Below are positions 1 to 11,236 of a stretch of 64,000 nucleotides of DNA, in pieces (the stretch's first letter is position 1; the number at the start of each line of letters is the position of its first letter). The stretch spans positions 69,745,445 to 69,809,444 of the forward strand of contig NC_037668.1 of NCBI RefSeq assembly GCF_003255815.1, read 5' to 3'. The translations under genes and the position numbers were made by a program. The notes under the pieces were generated by a model, which was not told the DNA's origin, did no database searches, and worked only from the letters and a program-made list of their open reading frames with translations. The DNA is from Theropithecus gelada (lineage: Eukaryota > Chordata > Mammalia > Primates > Cercopithecidae).

Positions 1-470
1 AGCCAAGGTTTTCTGAACACGAAGGTAACCTGGTAAAGCAGACAAGTATCCAAACTTACTTGAACCTCAGTGTTTTCCTTAACTGCTTCATCAGCAACAC
101 TTCTGATTCCTCCTTTCTTGAGTGAAGAAAACCAAATAACCCACCACAGACTGAAGACCCTCAATAAACGGCACAATCAGCGGGAGGCAGAGAAAACCGT
201 GCCATTATTACCAAAGCCTCCTCGAGCAACCAGAAGACGTGGAATCGCTCTCTCACCTTGGCCAAAAGCATCTCTCCACGCACCGAGCCCAGAGCTCTCA
301 GAGGTTTTTAAAGAGTCGCCAGACTGAAGGCATTTCGTTCCAGGATCTATTTAGCTTTCCCACCTTGTTAATTAACTAATTAGGGATGGGAAAGCAACTC
401 ACCAATACAGTGTCAGGAAAAGGCTAAGTAAATTCGCCCAACTGGTCTAAATGTCAATGCTAAATTAAGA
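1..470. other. no gene seen; possible intron 1
   Basis: Moderate-GC sequence left of the CpG island. I recognise no repeat family, no coding frame with protein-like composition and no clear splice acceptor. If the minus-strand first exon at about 1105-1240 is real, this stretch is the beginning of its first intron. Confidence 0.3.
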
Positions 471-1470
471 AAGGGGGCAAGTGCGAGAGACTGAGCCGTC
501 CCCAGACTGCTGCAATCCAGAGCTCGCTAACGTAGAGACGAGAGACCCGCGCGCCCTGCCGCAGCAGCCTCCCGGCCCAGAGCCGGGCTGCCGGCAGGAC
601 TTCTGAAACGGAAACCTGGACCAGGGCCACCCCGGGCACAGGGAACGCGCCGGGCGAGGCGCATCCTCGCCGCTCAGCCTCCGTCTCCCCGCATTTCTCG
701 GACGTCAACAAACCCTGACCACAAAGTGAAACTTTCCTGCCCCCCGCGGTCGCGCCGGGTCTCTGCCCTCTGCCTGGGACCGCGTCGCGGGGACAGGTGT
801 GGGGCCGGGGCTGAGGAGGGGCCCCCGCCCCAGGGCCGGAGGTTGTGTAATCCGCCGGGGAAGGGGGGCTCAGGACAGCTCCTCGCACCAGAGCTGCGGA
901 GGCCGGACAGGGGACCCCAGCTGTAGGGGCCGGCGCCCGGAGGCGTGCGGGGGGATGGGGAGGGCTCTCGTCCCGCCCCCCGGGACCGCCCCCGGGCGCA
1001 GTGGGGAGCTGCGGCGCTGACACGGCCCGGAGAGGGCGCCCGCGCGGCGGACCGAACCCGAGGAAGGGGGCGCGATGGCTCGGCAGCGGCGGCCAGCCTT
1101 ACCTGCGCGCCAGGCCGGGGCGGCGGGAGGCGGCTCGGGGTGCCAGGGTGGCGGGCGGCGGGCGGCAGCGTTGGCAGCCACCCGGGCCACGGCATGCAAG
1201 GAGCCGCGGCGCGGCGGCGGGCGCGGGACTGACAGCCCCAGGCCCCGCCTCCAGGCCCCGGGCCCCGCCCCCTTCCTGGCTGCGCGGCTCGCCCCGCCTC
1301 CTCCGCCCACCGCCGGGGTCAAACTCGGTCCATCGGCTCGGAGGGCGGGGATGCTCGCTTCCAATTGGCCCCAAAGGTGCCCGCCCCGCCCACTCCCCGC
1401 CCCTTCCTTGGCAGAGAAGCGGCGCGTGCGCGGTGGCGGGGGAGGGTAGCGGTTACGCTGAGCGCGGGCG
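470..1470. promoter_or_regulatory. CpG island / likely TATA-less promoter
   Basis: Base composition changes sharply: about 1 kb is very GC-rich and dense in CG dinucleotides, while CG is rare almost everywhere else in the window. GC boxes of the ccccgcccc / gggcggg type cluster at about 1240-1400, and a CCAAT motif (ccaattgg, readable on both strands) lies at 1361-1368. I see no TATA box at a fitting distance. Such islands normally mark the 5' end of a housekeeping or broadly expressed gene. The splice donor at about 1104 points to a minus-strand gene, with the GC boxes and CCAAT motif lying just upstream of a start site near 1200-1250. Divergent transcription to the right is possible but no plus-strand donor is evident. 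The gene cannot be named from this window. Confidence 0.75.
1105..1240 (-). other. candidate first exon of a minus-strand gene
   Basis: Read on the minus strand, the sequence reaches ...gcgcgcag and then gtaaggctgg, a strong match to the vertebrate 5' splice site (AG then GTAAGG), with the exon/intron boundary at about 1104/1105. The start near 1240 is only inferred, from the GC boxes and CCAAT motif upstream of it. One minus-strand reading frame starts at an ATG at 1193-1195 and stays open across the donor, but its composition (Pro, Ala, Arg) is what any GC-rich frame gives, so this exon may be wholly 5' UTR. No downstream exon is recognisable in 1-470, so the next exon would lie left of the window. 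An alternative is that the donor-like site is chance in a CpG island. Confidence 0.4.
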
Positions 1471-1985
1471 TTCCTGATCCCCAACCCCTGGTACCCGGGT
1501 ATCGTTTTTTCATCCCGGGCAGCTGGGACCCCAGGATGACCTAAGAAACAAGGATTCAGACGCAGACTCCACGGTGAATTGACCTTATTCACCTGTGAAT
1601 GAACATCCAGGAGAAAACCAAACCCGAATGGGCCAGGCTCTAACCAGAGGAGACCCCAAAACTGTGATCTGCATCAGAAAACGAGCCAGCCAACCGGTTC
1701 CTGGCTCTGCCGGGTCTAGGGGTGCTTTATTCAAGCGCTGGGTTCGCTCCCTGGTCAGCAAGTATGAGGTGTTTGCAGAGGGTCTAGAAGATGTGAAGTG
1801 AGATTAGCCCGCATTAGGGCTGTGCCAAACAGAAAGTGAGTGATGCTGAAGAAAGTGGCCTCTTCTGCTCCAGCCCTCCCTCCTCCTCCCCATCCCCTGG
1901 CTCTCCCACCTCTCCCGCCGCACCAGCTCCCTACCCTCAGCTTGTAAACAGTATCAGGTCTCGCCCAACAAAAATCAGTTCCACT
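1471..1985. other. unassigned sequence right of the CpG island
   Basis: Composition returns to the genomic average. Short open frames exist but none resembles a known protein. A pyrimidine-rich patch lies at about 1866-1925. No repeat family recognised. Confidence 0.3.
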
Positions 1986-1989
1986 CAAG

Positions 1990-2590
1990 AGAACTGGAAA
2001 CATGTCTATAGTAAAACTTGTACACAAATGTTCATAGCAGCGTATTCAGAAGGCCAAAAAAGGAAACAACTGAATGTCCATCGATTGACAAATGGATAAG
2101 CAAATTCTGGTCCATCCATACAATGGAATAGTATTCTGCCATAAAAAAATAATGAATTCTGTTACATGTTACAACATGGAGGAACCTTAAAAACATTGTA
2201 GTGCTCAATGAAAGAAACCAGTCACAAAAATCCACATAGTGTATGATTCTATTTATATGAAATGTCCAAAATAGGCAAATCCATAGAGACAGTAGACTAA
2301 TGGTTGCCAGGGACTGGGAGGAGGGGGGAATGAGGAGTGACTGCTTAATGAGTACAAAGCCTCTTTGGGGGGTGATTAAAATGTTAAGGAATTAGACAGT
2401 GGTGATGTACCACTTTGTGGTGGTACATGTACCACCATGATGATGACTGTACAACTTCGTGAATATAACAAAAAAACCCACAGAATTGTATACTTTAAAA
2501 GGGTGAATTTTATGGCATGTGAATGATAATTTAAACCAAAAATCCAAATGACCAAATAATTAAAAACAAAACAAACAAACAAACAAAAAC
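1990..2590 (+). mobile_element. old L1 (L1M-type) 3' end
   Basis: The patterns 'caaatggataagcaaattctgg', 'tacaatggaatagtattctgcc' and 'aggcaaatccatagagacag' followed by 'ggttgccagggactggg' are the familiar 3' end of old mammalian L1 elements in plus orientation. The element closes with 'ttgtatactttaaaaggg', 'gaattttatgg' and an A-rich (caaa)n tail near 2565-2588. Many substitutions indicate great age. A perfect 20-bp palindrome sits inside at 2418-2437. Confidence 0.7.
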
Positions 2591-2979
2591 CTCTCTTGAC
2601 ACTGTATGCCCTCCAAGTTACCATGCAGTTAACCAGCCCTTCTCATCCAAAATTCTTGCAAGAGTAGCCCACACGTTTTCACTCCCACTTATACATTAGC
2701 TCCCTAGAATGTGGCTTCTGCCTGCACCAGAGCTCAAATCTGCTCTCTCCTTGAAATTTTATCCTGTGGCTTTCTATGACCTCGCACATTCCTGGTTCCC
2801 CTCCTCCTTCTGTTCTTTGTCTTTTGATCTTATTTTCTTGGCAAATCTATTTTAATCTTTTCAAAGCTCAAAACTTATTTTGATCTTTTCTGTGGCTCCT
2901 TCCAGAATCCTTCCTAAGTTATATCGTCCATACCTATGAGTTCAGTTCAGTTACTATGCTTCAAATTCTAGCCTCCACC

Positions 2980-4160
2980 TGATGTCCCACAGAGTTCTCA
3001 AACTTGGCATGTCATAAGCAATTTGTCATCTCCCCTTCCCCATCCTCTATCTTCTCTCCAGTAGTAATATCTACTACCACATTCTAGGACCTGGGAATAA
3101 TCCTTGATTCTGCCCTCTTCCTTCTGCCAAAATCAATCACCAATTTTTATCTCATTAATGTTCGTAAATCCCGCAATATTACCACAGCCCTGGTCCATAG
3201 CTCCACTGTCTTTTGACTTTTAATTCCCATCGTCTTTAGTGCCCTTCGGATCTAGTTTCCACACAGCTGTTGAAGTGGACACCCATTACTTCAGCCAGCG
3301 TAGCTCTTTCTTAGGGTAACATCACGCTGATTTTCCTTCAGGAACTCACTCCATGAGATACGGACTTAGGGGGACTGCCAGTGAAGATGATGACTACCTG
3401 GCCCAGGCCAGGTGTGCCCCCAAGCTGGAGCACTATGACATCTTTCATTTGGAATTTGAATCCTAGGTGGAATAACGCTAGGGGCAGTTGGCCCTGATAC
3501 TTCCTGACCGAGGGGACTTGCAGTTGATTCTTGCTATGTAGGTCCTGGGAAATTCCTTAAGAGCCTGGGTTCTTCAGATTTTTATTGGGTTTTCTGAAGG
3601 ATCCCATATATCTCCAATGCACTCCCCTGTAGGAACTTAATTAGAATTATCTTCAACCAAAGAATCTGATATAGAAATGTGTCCAAGACACAAACCATGT
3701 CTTTACTGAAAATTCATTAGAAGCATTCCATCACCTACAGGAAAGACACCAAGCTCCGTAATACAAGCCCCAAGACCCTCCATTACTCTGTTCCAGGCTG
3801 CCTGTCTGCACCTTCTCGCCCTACTCCTTACCTTGCCCTTACATCTCTGCCCTTCTGAATTATTTGGGGTTTCACATAATCTATGAGGTTTCATGCCTAA
3901 ATACTCATGAGCCCCCTCCATAGAACCCCTCCCTGCTCCCATCCAGCTCACTTGAGAAAGCCTTCCCTGGCTCTTCCCTGATCCCAACATTCTGCCTTCC
4001 TCTGTGTTCTCAAGGCACTCGATTTTCCCACCCACTCACTCACTGTCATGGTATTTCACCTACCTGCTTTGTTATCTGCCTCTCCCACCAAACACAGAGT
4101 TCCTCGAGGGCTGTGCCTTCTTTTCTGTTTCTCTGCCTCCATAATTCCTGAGTGAGAGAA
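2980..4160 (+). mobile_element. L2 LINE relic
   Basis: Pyrimidine-rich sequence with the order of landmarks typical of an L2 3' half: 'cctgggaataatccttgattctgcc', then 'ccaagaccctccatta', 'ccttctcgccctactcc', 'gagaaagccttccctggctc', and 'ccaccaaacacagagttcctcgagggc', which matches the 'gagctccttgagggcagggac' block. Strongly diverged, with gaps at about 3300-3700. The minus-strand open frame through 3703-4035 is a by-product of this relic. Confidence 0.6.
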
Positions 4161-4560
4161 AGGGATCTCAATATAGGACATTAACAAATCTTTTGATCAC
4201 AGAGATGAAAATCCGAGCTGGAGGCATCTCATATAGGTTATCAAAAAAATTGATTCCTCTTCTGAAAAACATTCCAGAACACTGCCAAGACCCTAGTAAG
4301 ACTGGAGGACACTTATTTAAATGATAGTTCTCATTCTCTAAAATCTTAATTTCTCCTGAAATCCTTCATGCTTTAATAAGATACAAAATTAGTTAACTCA
4401 GACAATTGTCTTCATCACTGTGACTAAATGGCAAAGTGTGTTTTAGTATATATTTTTAATCATAGCTGAAGAACAAACAGAATGTAAGCAAGCAAATCCA
4501 TGGTTCTGTTTGGATGGCTATTGTGAAACATGTACCTTAAATGCAATTATATAACCACCC
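4161..4560. other. unassigned AT-rich sequence
   Basis: No coding potential or recognisable repeat between the L2 relic and the MIR fragment. Confidence 0.25.
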
Positions 4561-4564
4561 ATCT

Positions 4565-4650
4565 GCAAACGTTGAGTGAGGAGAGCTGGATTTCAGTCAC
4601 AGCTTAGCCATGACCAGTGGCTTGACCTTGGATAAGACATTGCCCTTGGA
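4565..4650 (+). repeat. MIR SINE fragment
   Basis: The order 'gagagctggatttcagtcacagc...ttagccatgaccagtggcttgaccttggataagac' follows the MIR core (ggattcgaatccc...cttactagctgtgtgaccttgggcaag) with heavy divergence. Confidence 0.55.
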
Positions 4651-4749
4651 CACCTGCTGTCAGTCTTCCCAGTATCCATTTCTTTATTCTCCCACCATTG
4701 GAACCCCCCCAAAAAAATCTGGGAAACCACTTTTCTCCATTCTAACCTA

Positions 4750-5195
4750 TATGATATTATGGTTGCTCACCTGACCCCAGACTCTAGGAGTTGGGCCTGA
4801 TTGTCTTAAAGCCATTGTTTCTATCCCATCCGCCTGGCTACAGAAGTTAGTTCAAGGGCAGTCATGAAACCCAATCAGAGCAAAGGGATTTGAAACACGC
4901 CTGCAAAGGGCTTCTGGCAAAGAAAAGATTCCTCTGCCTGTTGTAGATCCTATCAATGATAGATTGATGATAGGTCAATGATAATGCAGCCACGTGTGAC
5001 CACTAGGATAGAGATGAGATTGCCAGGCAGTGAAAGAATACTGAGGAAAGCAGAATGGGGAAAGAAACAGAATGTTGGTTATACTGCTGGGCAGTGAACA
5101 ACTGGTTCAAACAACACCTGAAGCTAATAGACCTCTATACGCTTCAGTTATGTGAACCAATCAATTCCCTTTATTGTTGGAATTTAGTTTTCTGT
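4750..5195 (+). repeat. ancient interspersed repeat, family not named
   Basis: Shows the layout 'gaaacccaatcagagcaaaggga...ccaatcaattccctttattg', resembling a block again present at about 15820-16095, which suggests two copies of one old mammalian repeat. I cannot name the family without a consensus search. Confidence 0.35.
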
Positions 5196-5616
5196 CTATA
5201 CCACAAACAGTTCTAACAGTAACAATCTCTCTGGGCCTCCATTTTTCATACATAAAAGTAATACGGATAACTTCTGAGGCTGCTGGAGTGCTGGGAGGAG
5301 GCCGTGAGAACATGGTCACCTGGTCCAAGGGCCTGGGTTCCCTGCTTTCAGCCAAACACCTGCATCAGGCCGGGGCCTTCAGACCTCAGGGAAGGCATCC
5401 GTCCCAGTCCACGTGGACTTCTGATGCAGGTTGAGAACAAAAAGAGGCACCTGGACATTCCCTGGAGCCCTCTGCGTGGTCGCGCTTCGGTGGAATTTGG
5501 GGGCCCTCGGCTGCCAGCCACGCTTGCTTGATAGCAACAGAAACCAGTTCTGCCCGACTCTGTGCCACAAAAAAAGCCACACCCCACTCACCTGACACCT
5601 ACCCCATCAAGAGTCC

Positions 5617-7850
5617 ATGCTGCTGAGCCCTGAGGGAGGGGAGGGCTTTGTGGTCAGGCTGCGTGGCCCGCCCTGGCCCTGCTCTGTTGAGGATGCGCAG
5701 GACGTCCTCTCCAACTGCACCATGCTGGGCTGCAGGCGAATTTCATCCACACCAGAGAGGGGTGGGCAGAGTGGTGAGGCTTTTGTTGAACTTGGATCAG
5801 GAGATGACGTAAAAATGGCCCTGGAAAAAGACCGAGAAAGCATGGGACACTGTCGCATTGCGGTGTTCAAGTCCCACAGAACCGAGGTGGGTTGGGTGTT
5901 GAAGGAAACACCGCAGTCCCAACAGTGCCAGCAGCGCCAAGTAGGGCTTCCCGCAACTAGGGCTTCCAGAGCACTCGCCTCTGGATGCACAAAGAAGAAA
6001 TCGTTCAGTTCTTCTCAGGGTTGGAAATCGCAGGAGTTGGCCTCGCAGGAGTTAGCTGAGAAGGCTCTTGGAACGCCCAAGGAGAGGACAAGGCACAGGG
6101 ACATGGAAGTGTTCAAGAGCGGCCAGGAGGAAGTTAGGTCGGACTCAGGTCCCCCTGAGGCTCATATCCGTGCAGCCCCAGACCCCTGTGACCAGCCCGG
6201 GGCCGCCGGGAGCTACCCAGGCATCGTGAAGCAGGCAGGCGCAGGATACCGAGCCACGAGGAGCACGGCGGCCTCTGCACCACCGAGGTGCACCGAGTGG
6301 GGGAACCTCAGCTACTGTCTCTCCGGAATGTATGACCACAAATACAGCGACAGTGAGGTCACAGGGCAGAGCACCACCGGCCACTGCCTCTGCACGAGGG
6401 GCTGCCATACAAAGCGACCAAGAGAGACATTTACAACCTCTTCTCTCCTCCCAACCCGGTGAGAGTCCACATTGAGATGGGCCCAGATGGAAAAGTGAGG
6501 GGCAAAGCAGATGTTGAGTTTGCTACTCAGGAAGAAGCAGTAGCAGCTACCTCCAGAGACAGGGTCAGCATGCGGCACAGATACATAGAACTATTCCTGA
6601 ATTTGACAACAGGGGCCAGCAACGGGGCCTTCAGCAGTCAGGGGATGCGAGGCATGGGCGTGACCAACTACAGTTGTCTGGAAAGCCAGTCAGTGAGCGG
6701 CTGTGATGGGGCTGGCCACAGCAGGCAGAACAGCATGGGTGAATAGCACTTGTTTTGTTAGCAGCATTTGAGTTATTTCAATCAAATTCTCACAGGCCGC
6801 CAACAAGCAGTGAAGAGCAGTCATAATGGAGGAAGCTGTGGGACCCATTTTGCACCATGAGTTTGTGAAATCTGGATTTTAAAATTACCTCTTTAGGCCA
6901 GGCGCGGTGGCTCAGGCCTGTAATCCCAGCACTTCGGGAGGCCGAGGCGGGTGGATCACTTGAGGCCAGGAATTCACAACCAGCCTGGCCAGCATGGTGA
7001 AACCCCTTCTCTACTAAAAATACAAAAATTAGCCAGGTGAGGTGGCAGGCTCCTGTAATCCCAGCTACTCGGGAGGCTGAGGCACAAGAATCACTTGAAC
7101 CCAGGAGGCGGAGGTTGCAGTGAACCAAGATGCACCACTGCACTCCAGCCTGGGCAACAGAGTGAGACCCTGTCTCTCTCTACATATATACCTCTTCAGT
7201 GTTTTCTCATGCAAAATTTTTTTCTAGCATGCGTTATTGAGTAAACTAAAACTATTTTCAGCTTTTCTTAATTAACATTTTGTTAGTATACTTCAGAGAG
7301 AAGTTAGCTGACTTTCAGTATGTTACACGTGGACCTTTTACACATCACAGTGAACACACTGGGGAGATGTGCTTTTTTGGAAAACTCAAAGGCACCAGCT
7401 CCCAGATTCAAATAAATGTTTCTCATGTTTGTTCATTCTAATTTATATTTTCATTTATGATCCTTTAGGTTAAGTTGAAGCTTTTTAAAAGTAAGTTTTG
7501 AAAATTGAGACACAATACCAATACTGGAGGAATTGGTGAGGCCTTGACTTAAAACTTTATTTGTACTGTGATTTCCTTTTGAGTGTATTTTGCTAAGTTA
7601 AACTTGTTAAATTTTTTGTTAACTAAATTTTTTTCTTAAAATGAAGACTTTTTCACAATGACTGGCACAGATTATCTACTCAGCAAAAGATAGCGAAATG
7701 ACTGGGTGGTTCAAGAGAATTCATTTTAATCGTAATGTATTTAAGTGTGAATTTAAAAATAGTTTCATACATCAAATCTGTGATCTCCCTTATATTCTAA
7801 TAATGAGGCTAAATAAAAGTCTAATAAAAATGTAAAAAAAAAAAAAAAAA
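5617..7850 (+). pseudogene. HNRNPF pseudogene: HNRNPF processed pseudogene (retrocopy)
   Basis: The parent hnRNP F is a nuclear RNA-binding protein (about 415 residues, three quasi-RRM domains) that binds G-tracts and regulates splicing. Here an ATG at 5617 opens 281 codons with clear parent blocks: EGGEGFVV, SGEAFVELGS, MALEKDRESMGH and VFKSHRTE (qRRM1), LAEKAL and VFKSGQEEVRS (qRRM2), GIVKQAG, and LSYCLSGMYDH before qRRM3. A large part of qRRM2 and of the Gly/Tyr-rich linker is scrambled or missing. qRRM3 shifts frame near 6390-6400 and resumes in another frame (RVHIEMGPDGK, DVEFAT, RYIELFLN, ASNGAFSSQ) to a stop at 6744-6746. A 3' UTR follows, broken by an Alu, ending with AATAAA at 7812 and a 17-A tract at 7834-7850. 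The parent coding region is itself in one exon, so the tail, not intron loss, is the proof of retrotransposition. The sequence from about 5280 may be 5' UTR. I found no convincing target duplication. Confidence 0.9.
6896..7188 (+). mobile_element. Alu (AluS-type) in the HNRNPF retrocopy 3' UTR
   Basis: Complete dimeric Alu from 'ggccaggcgcggtggctc' to 'gagaccctgtctc' with a short pyrimidine/AT tail in place of a poly(A). Direct repeats 'tacctctt' at 6886-6893 and 7189-7196 are the target duplication. It was inserted after the HNRNPF retrocopy. Confidence 0.95.
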
Positions 7851-8975
7851 GAATTCTGCCAGTTCTCACATCCTATGAGTCTTTCTGAAGGGTAAATACA
7901 CTCATGAAAATTTAAATATATTGTCTTTTACCAGTAAGCACTAAGGATAGTAGGACTGTCCAGTTTAACCCAACAAAAGAAAGCTAAGACTAGAAATGCA
8001 AACAGAAATCCTTCATCTTTGGCCTGTACTAGGAGTTACCCTGATCTCCACCTACCCTGCTAGCCCTCTATACTTCAGCCACTTACTCCTATACTCTGAG
8101 AACAGTTGGGGGCAGAGGATAGTAATCTGGAAAAGAACCTTACAAAGTGGCCCTGCTTTCTTTCTTTCATCATTCTTGCTGATGCCCCTTGTTGGCCTTG
8201 GACCCCTTGTTCAGATTCTGATCTCTTCTACCCAAACTCTTTGACATAAGTCTTCCCAGATCACCCTCCTCTGCCTTCTCTCCCTCCCCAGATCTGACCC
8301 ATGGATTATAAATTTAGCTTGGCATCATGCCCTCATGTCTGCATTCCCAGTCCTGACCACCTTCAATCAGTTGGAAGTGGTGATATATTAGGCAACTCCA
8401 AAGCACAGATTAGTTTATCTGTAGCAACAGGGCCTAAAGGAAGAAGTCCGGGGATGGTTATTTAGTGAAGCAGAGTCACTTAATAAAAGGCATTAAGCAC
8501 CTTAGAAGCCTGAAGGTTTGAGCAAATTGTTTTATACACTGCACTTGCAATTATGTGTGAAAGTTTTCACATACCTGGCTTCCTGGATACATAGCCTTTT
8601 AAAAATAATGCATTTGGAAATGCAGTTTAATCAACTTCCTAATTTGAAAAAGCATTATCTAGGTCCCTGACAGATATTGTGTTGGAACACTGGGGCCATA
8701 CCTGAAGTTACTGGGACCTTAAGGAAGAGTTAATATGGAAAGAATCCTGGTTGTTTTTCTAGAAATAGTTAGAAATTAAGAAATTAACTAGCATGCTGCT
8801 AGTTAACTTTGTTCTCTCTTCTGGCTTTGCAAGATTCATGGGAAAAGACCTTCAGCACTGTTGTGATTGAATCATTTCACATGTTATGACCAGATAACCT
8901 TTGCATATAGAGATGACTGGGACAATAGTCCCATTCTTGAGGAGCTCAGGAGTTTGGGGAGGAAAAGGACACTAC
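7851..8975. other. unassigned intergenic or intronic sequence
   Basis: No convincing coding frame, RNA gene or named repeat. Open frames here (for example about 7996-8244) have no recognisable domain. Confidence 0.25.
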
Positions 8976-9410
8976 ATCAGTCAGGTCCAGCAGGAAACAG
9001 AGCTCACCCCACTTAATGAGATCTCAATCAAGGGAGGACTTAGAGAAGTGTGGGCAGAGCTGGTGAGGCATCCAGATACCAACAGCAGCAGAGAACCATT
9101 ACCACCCCTAATAATGAAGAGACAAGTAAAGTGAACAGGAGAGTGGCAACCGTGGAGGAGGGGCTCCCTCAGGAGCTGCAGTCAGACAAAGATCTGGCTT
9201 CTACCAGAGGGGAAGCTTCAAGGCTAGCACCGTGGGAGAAACTGCCTTGACCTATCTTCCCTCCCATTCTCTAATACCCTGCAAGTACGTATCATCCACT
9301 AACTCAGACAGAAAGCCCACTAGCAAGGGAGTCCGGATGATAGTCTATAGGGATCAGCCTGGGGAAAGAACTAAGACAGATGTAGATAACAGATATGGCA
9401 GCATGAACAA
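8976..9410 (-). repeat. ancient repeat copy A, inverted relative to copy at 14980-15420
   Basis: Starts 'cagtcaggtccagcaggaaacagag' and passes through 'agaagtgtgggcagagctggtgagg' and 'ccattaccacccc' to 'tatagggatcagcctgggg'. I know this block order from an old dispersed mammalian repeat but cannot name it safely. The reverse-complement landmarks occur at 14980-15420. The two open frames across it (8901-9134 and 9050-9250) are repeat-derived. Confidence 0.45.
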
Positions 9411-9419
9411 AAAATAATC

Positions 9420-10940
9420 AAACCACAACACCCCATTTTCCACCCAGGTCCCAGTTTTTCCCTTCATTTAAATGAGAATCCCATCCCAAACACAAGGAGA
9501 CACAAGTTATCAGCCACTGTATTATTACTGGTGACATCATTTCAAGTGTACTCTCACCTGGACCCTAAATTTTGAGGTTGGCTACCATCAGCACTCTTCA
9601 TATAAAATAGTATGGAGAAGTGGAGGGGAGGACGAGGTAATTGGCATAAAAAATAAGTATGGTTGCTATGGTCTCCCCTTCTGTAGCCTTTCATGAGGCC
9701 GGAGCAAATAATCACTGCTTCCTTTTATTCCGTGATCACTTTATCCTCTACCAAACACTTATCACCTTATCTTGAGAAGGTCTGAGATCCAAACCTTCAT
9801 CCCCAAATAGCTGAGCCCTTACTACTCCTCTCTGCAGTGGGTGGTCAGTTTCCCACTGACCTTCATTATTGGACATGGAAGTCCATGGAAGTCCTGGTAA
9901 GTGACCCCAGAAATCCCCTGAGTTTAAAATATAGTCTTCCCAGCCCTATTGCATGGCAGCAACCCGCTTTCTTCTTGGTACCCAATATAGTGATCCCTCC
10001 TCTTCCTGTTGGTTCAATGGTGTGAGTTCCAAAATGGCCAAAGACAGGCTCAGCTTCCAATTCCTTGGTGGGAACATTCCTCCTTTAGGAATATTCAGGC
10101 TCAAGATCAGGGAGATGGAAAGCAAAAGTTCTATTAAGTAGAGTATTAGCTGTGATAGTTACAAGGGTCACTCCTAATGCTTCCCCGTGTTTCCTACCCC
10201 ACAGTTCATGCTGTGAAGGAGACAGGACCAGATACTGACTGCTGGTTTAAAGTATATACTAATCCTACAGGTGAGCTCAAGCTTTGCATGGTGTCATATC
10301 CCAGTTGGCCTACTGAACCCTCACTACAGACACCTTAGAAGCCCTGTGTTGAAGATAACAGCTCTGCAGTTAATCTTTGTCCCTGGATGACAATGTGGAG
10401 CAGAGCTGCCCACCAGTCTAAAACACTCATTTTGGAATTGTTAAGTACGAGAGAAATGCATCCCTATGTAATTTAAGCTATTCTACTTTACCATCTCCTG
10501 GTTACGTTAACATTGCCCTAGTTAAGACAGCCATCTTGGCTGTTAGCATAGCCCTAACTTACGCTTTTTCTGGTTAAGTTGCCGGGAGTGTGGATTGGGG
10601 TGGAGGGCGGAGAGAGGGGAGGGCCTCTGGTCTTATAATCTGGGCTTAAATATACTGATTTGCCGTAGAGTCCCTGCTGGGCAATCCTGTGCCTCGGAAA
10701 ACCACCCCATACATTGATTCCAAGTGCTGTTCTTCCTCAGTGTTCTCCCTCTATGGTGGACAGCTCCCAGGGGATTGTTAGTGTCTTTCCAATGGTTTTT
10801 CAGATTCCTCTCTCTTCTGCGGTTCCCTCTGCTTTCTGAGGCATCGTCAGGGAAGGGTTGAGTAACTGGGTGCTGGTTCCCCATCCTACGCTGAGATGAG
10901 GCCATGGAGGGCCTGTAGCAGGGGGAGGAGTAGGTATTCC
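9420..10940. other. unassigned sequence
   Basis: No gene and no confidently named repeat. Blocks such as 'ctattgcatggcagcaacccgctttcttcttgg' at about 9950 have the look of old retroviral-type or other repeat sequence, but this is an impression only. Confidence 0.25.
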
Positions 10941-10944
10941 AGGA

Positions 10945-11236
10945 AGGCAGTTATATATTATATCACTTCATTTCTGTGAAATTTCCAGAATAGGCACATC
11001 CATAGAGACAGGATGCAGATTCACAGTTTCCAGGGTCTAAGGAGTGGCAGGAATGGAGGGTGACTGCTTAATAGATAGGGAGTTTCATTTGGGGAATAGT
11101 AAGAATGTTCTGAAATAAAACAATGGTGATGGTCACACAACCTTGTAAGTGTACTAAATGCCACTGAATTGTTTACTCTAAAATGACCAAAATGGTGAAT
11201 TTTATGTTATGCAAATTTATCACAATAAAAAAACAG
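10945..11236 (+). mobile_element. old L1 (L1M-type) 3' end, second copy
   Basis: Same landmarks as the 1990-2590 copy in the same order: 'aggcacatccatagagacag', 'ggagggtgactgcttaat', 'acaatggtgatggtcacacaacc', 'gaattgtttactctaaaatg', 'gtgaattttatgttatg', then an A-rich end at about 11224-11231. Confidence 0.75.

Noticed and set aside
460..1592. Several overlapping 70-240-codon frames on both strands
   Set aside because: They lie in the CpG island, where GC-rich sequence rarely forms stops. All are Pro/Arg/Gly/Ala-rich in every frame and none has a domain.
5280..5616. Target-site duplication for the HNRNPF retrocopy
   Set aside because: I looked for a match to the sequence after the poly(A) ('gaattctgccagttctc') upstream of the copy and found none convincing.
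5617..6462. 281-codon open frame as a functional hnRNP-like protein
   Set aside because: It is part of an HNRNPF retrocopy with scrambled qRRM2 and a frame change in qRRM3, plus a poly(A) tail at 7834-7850.
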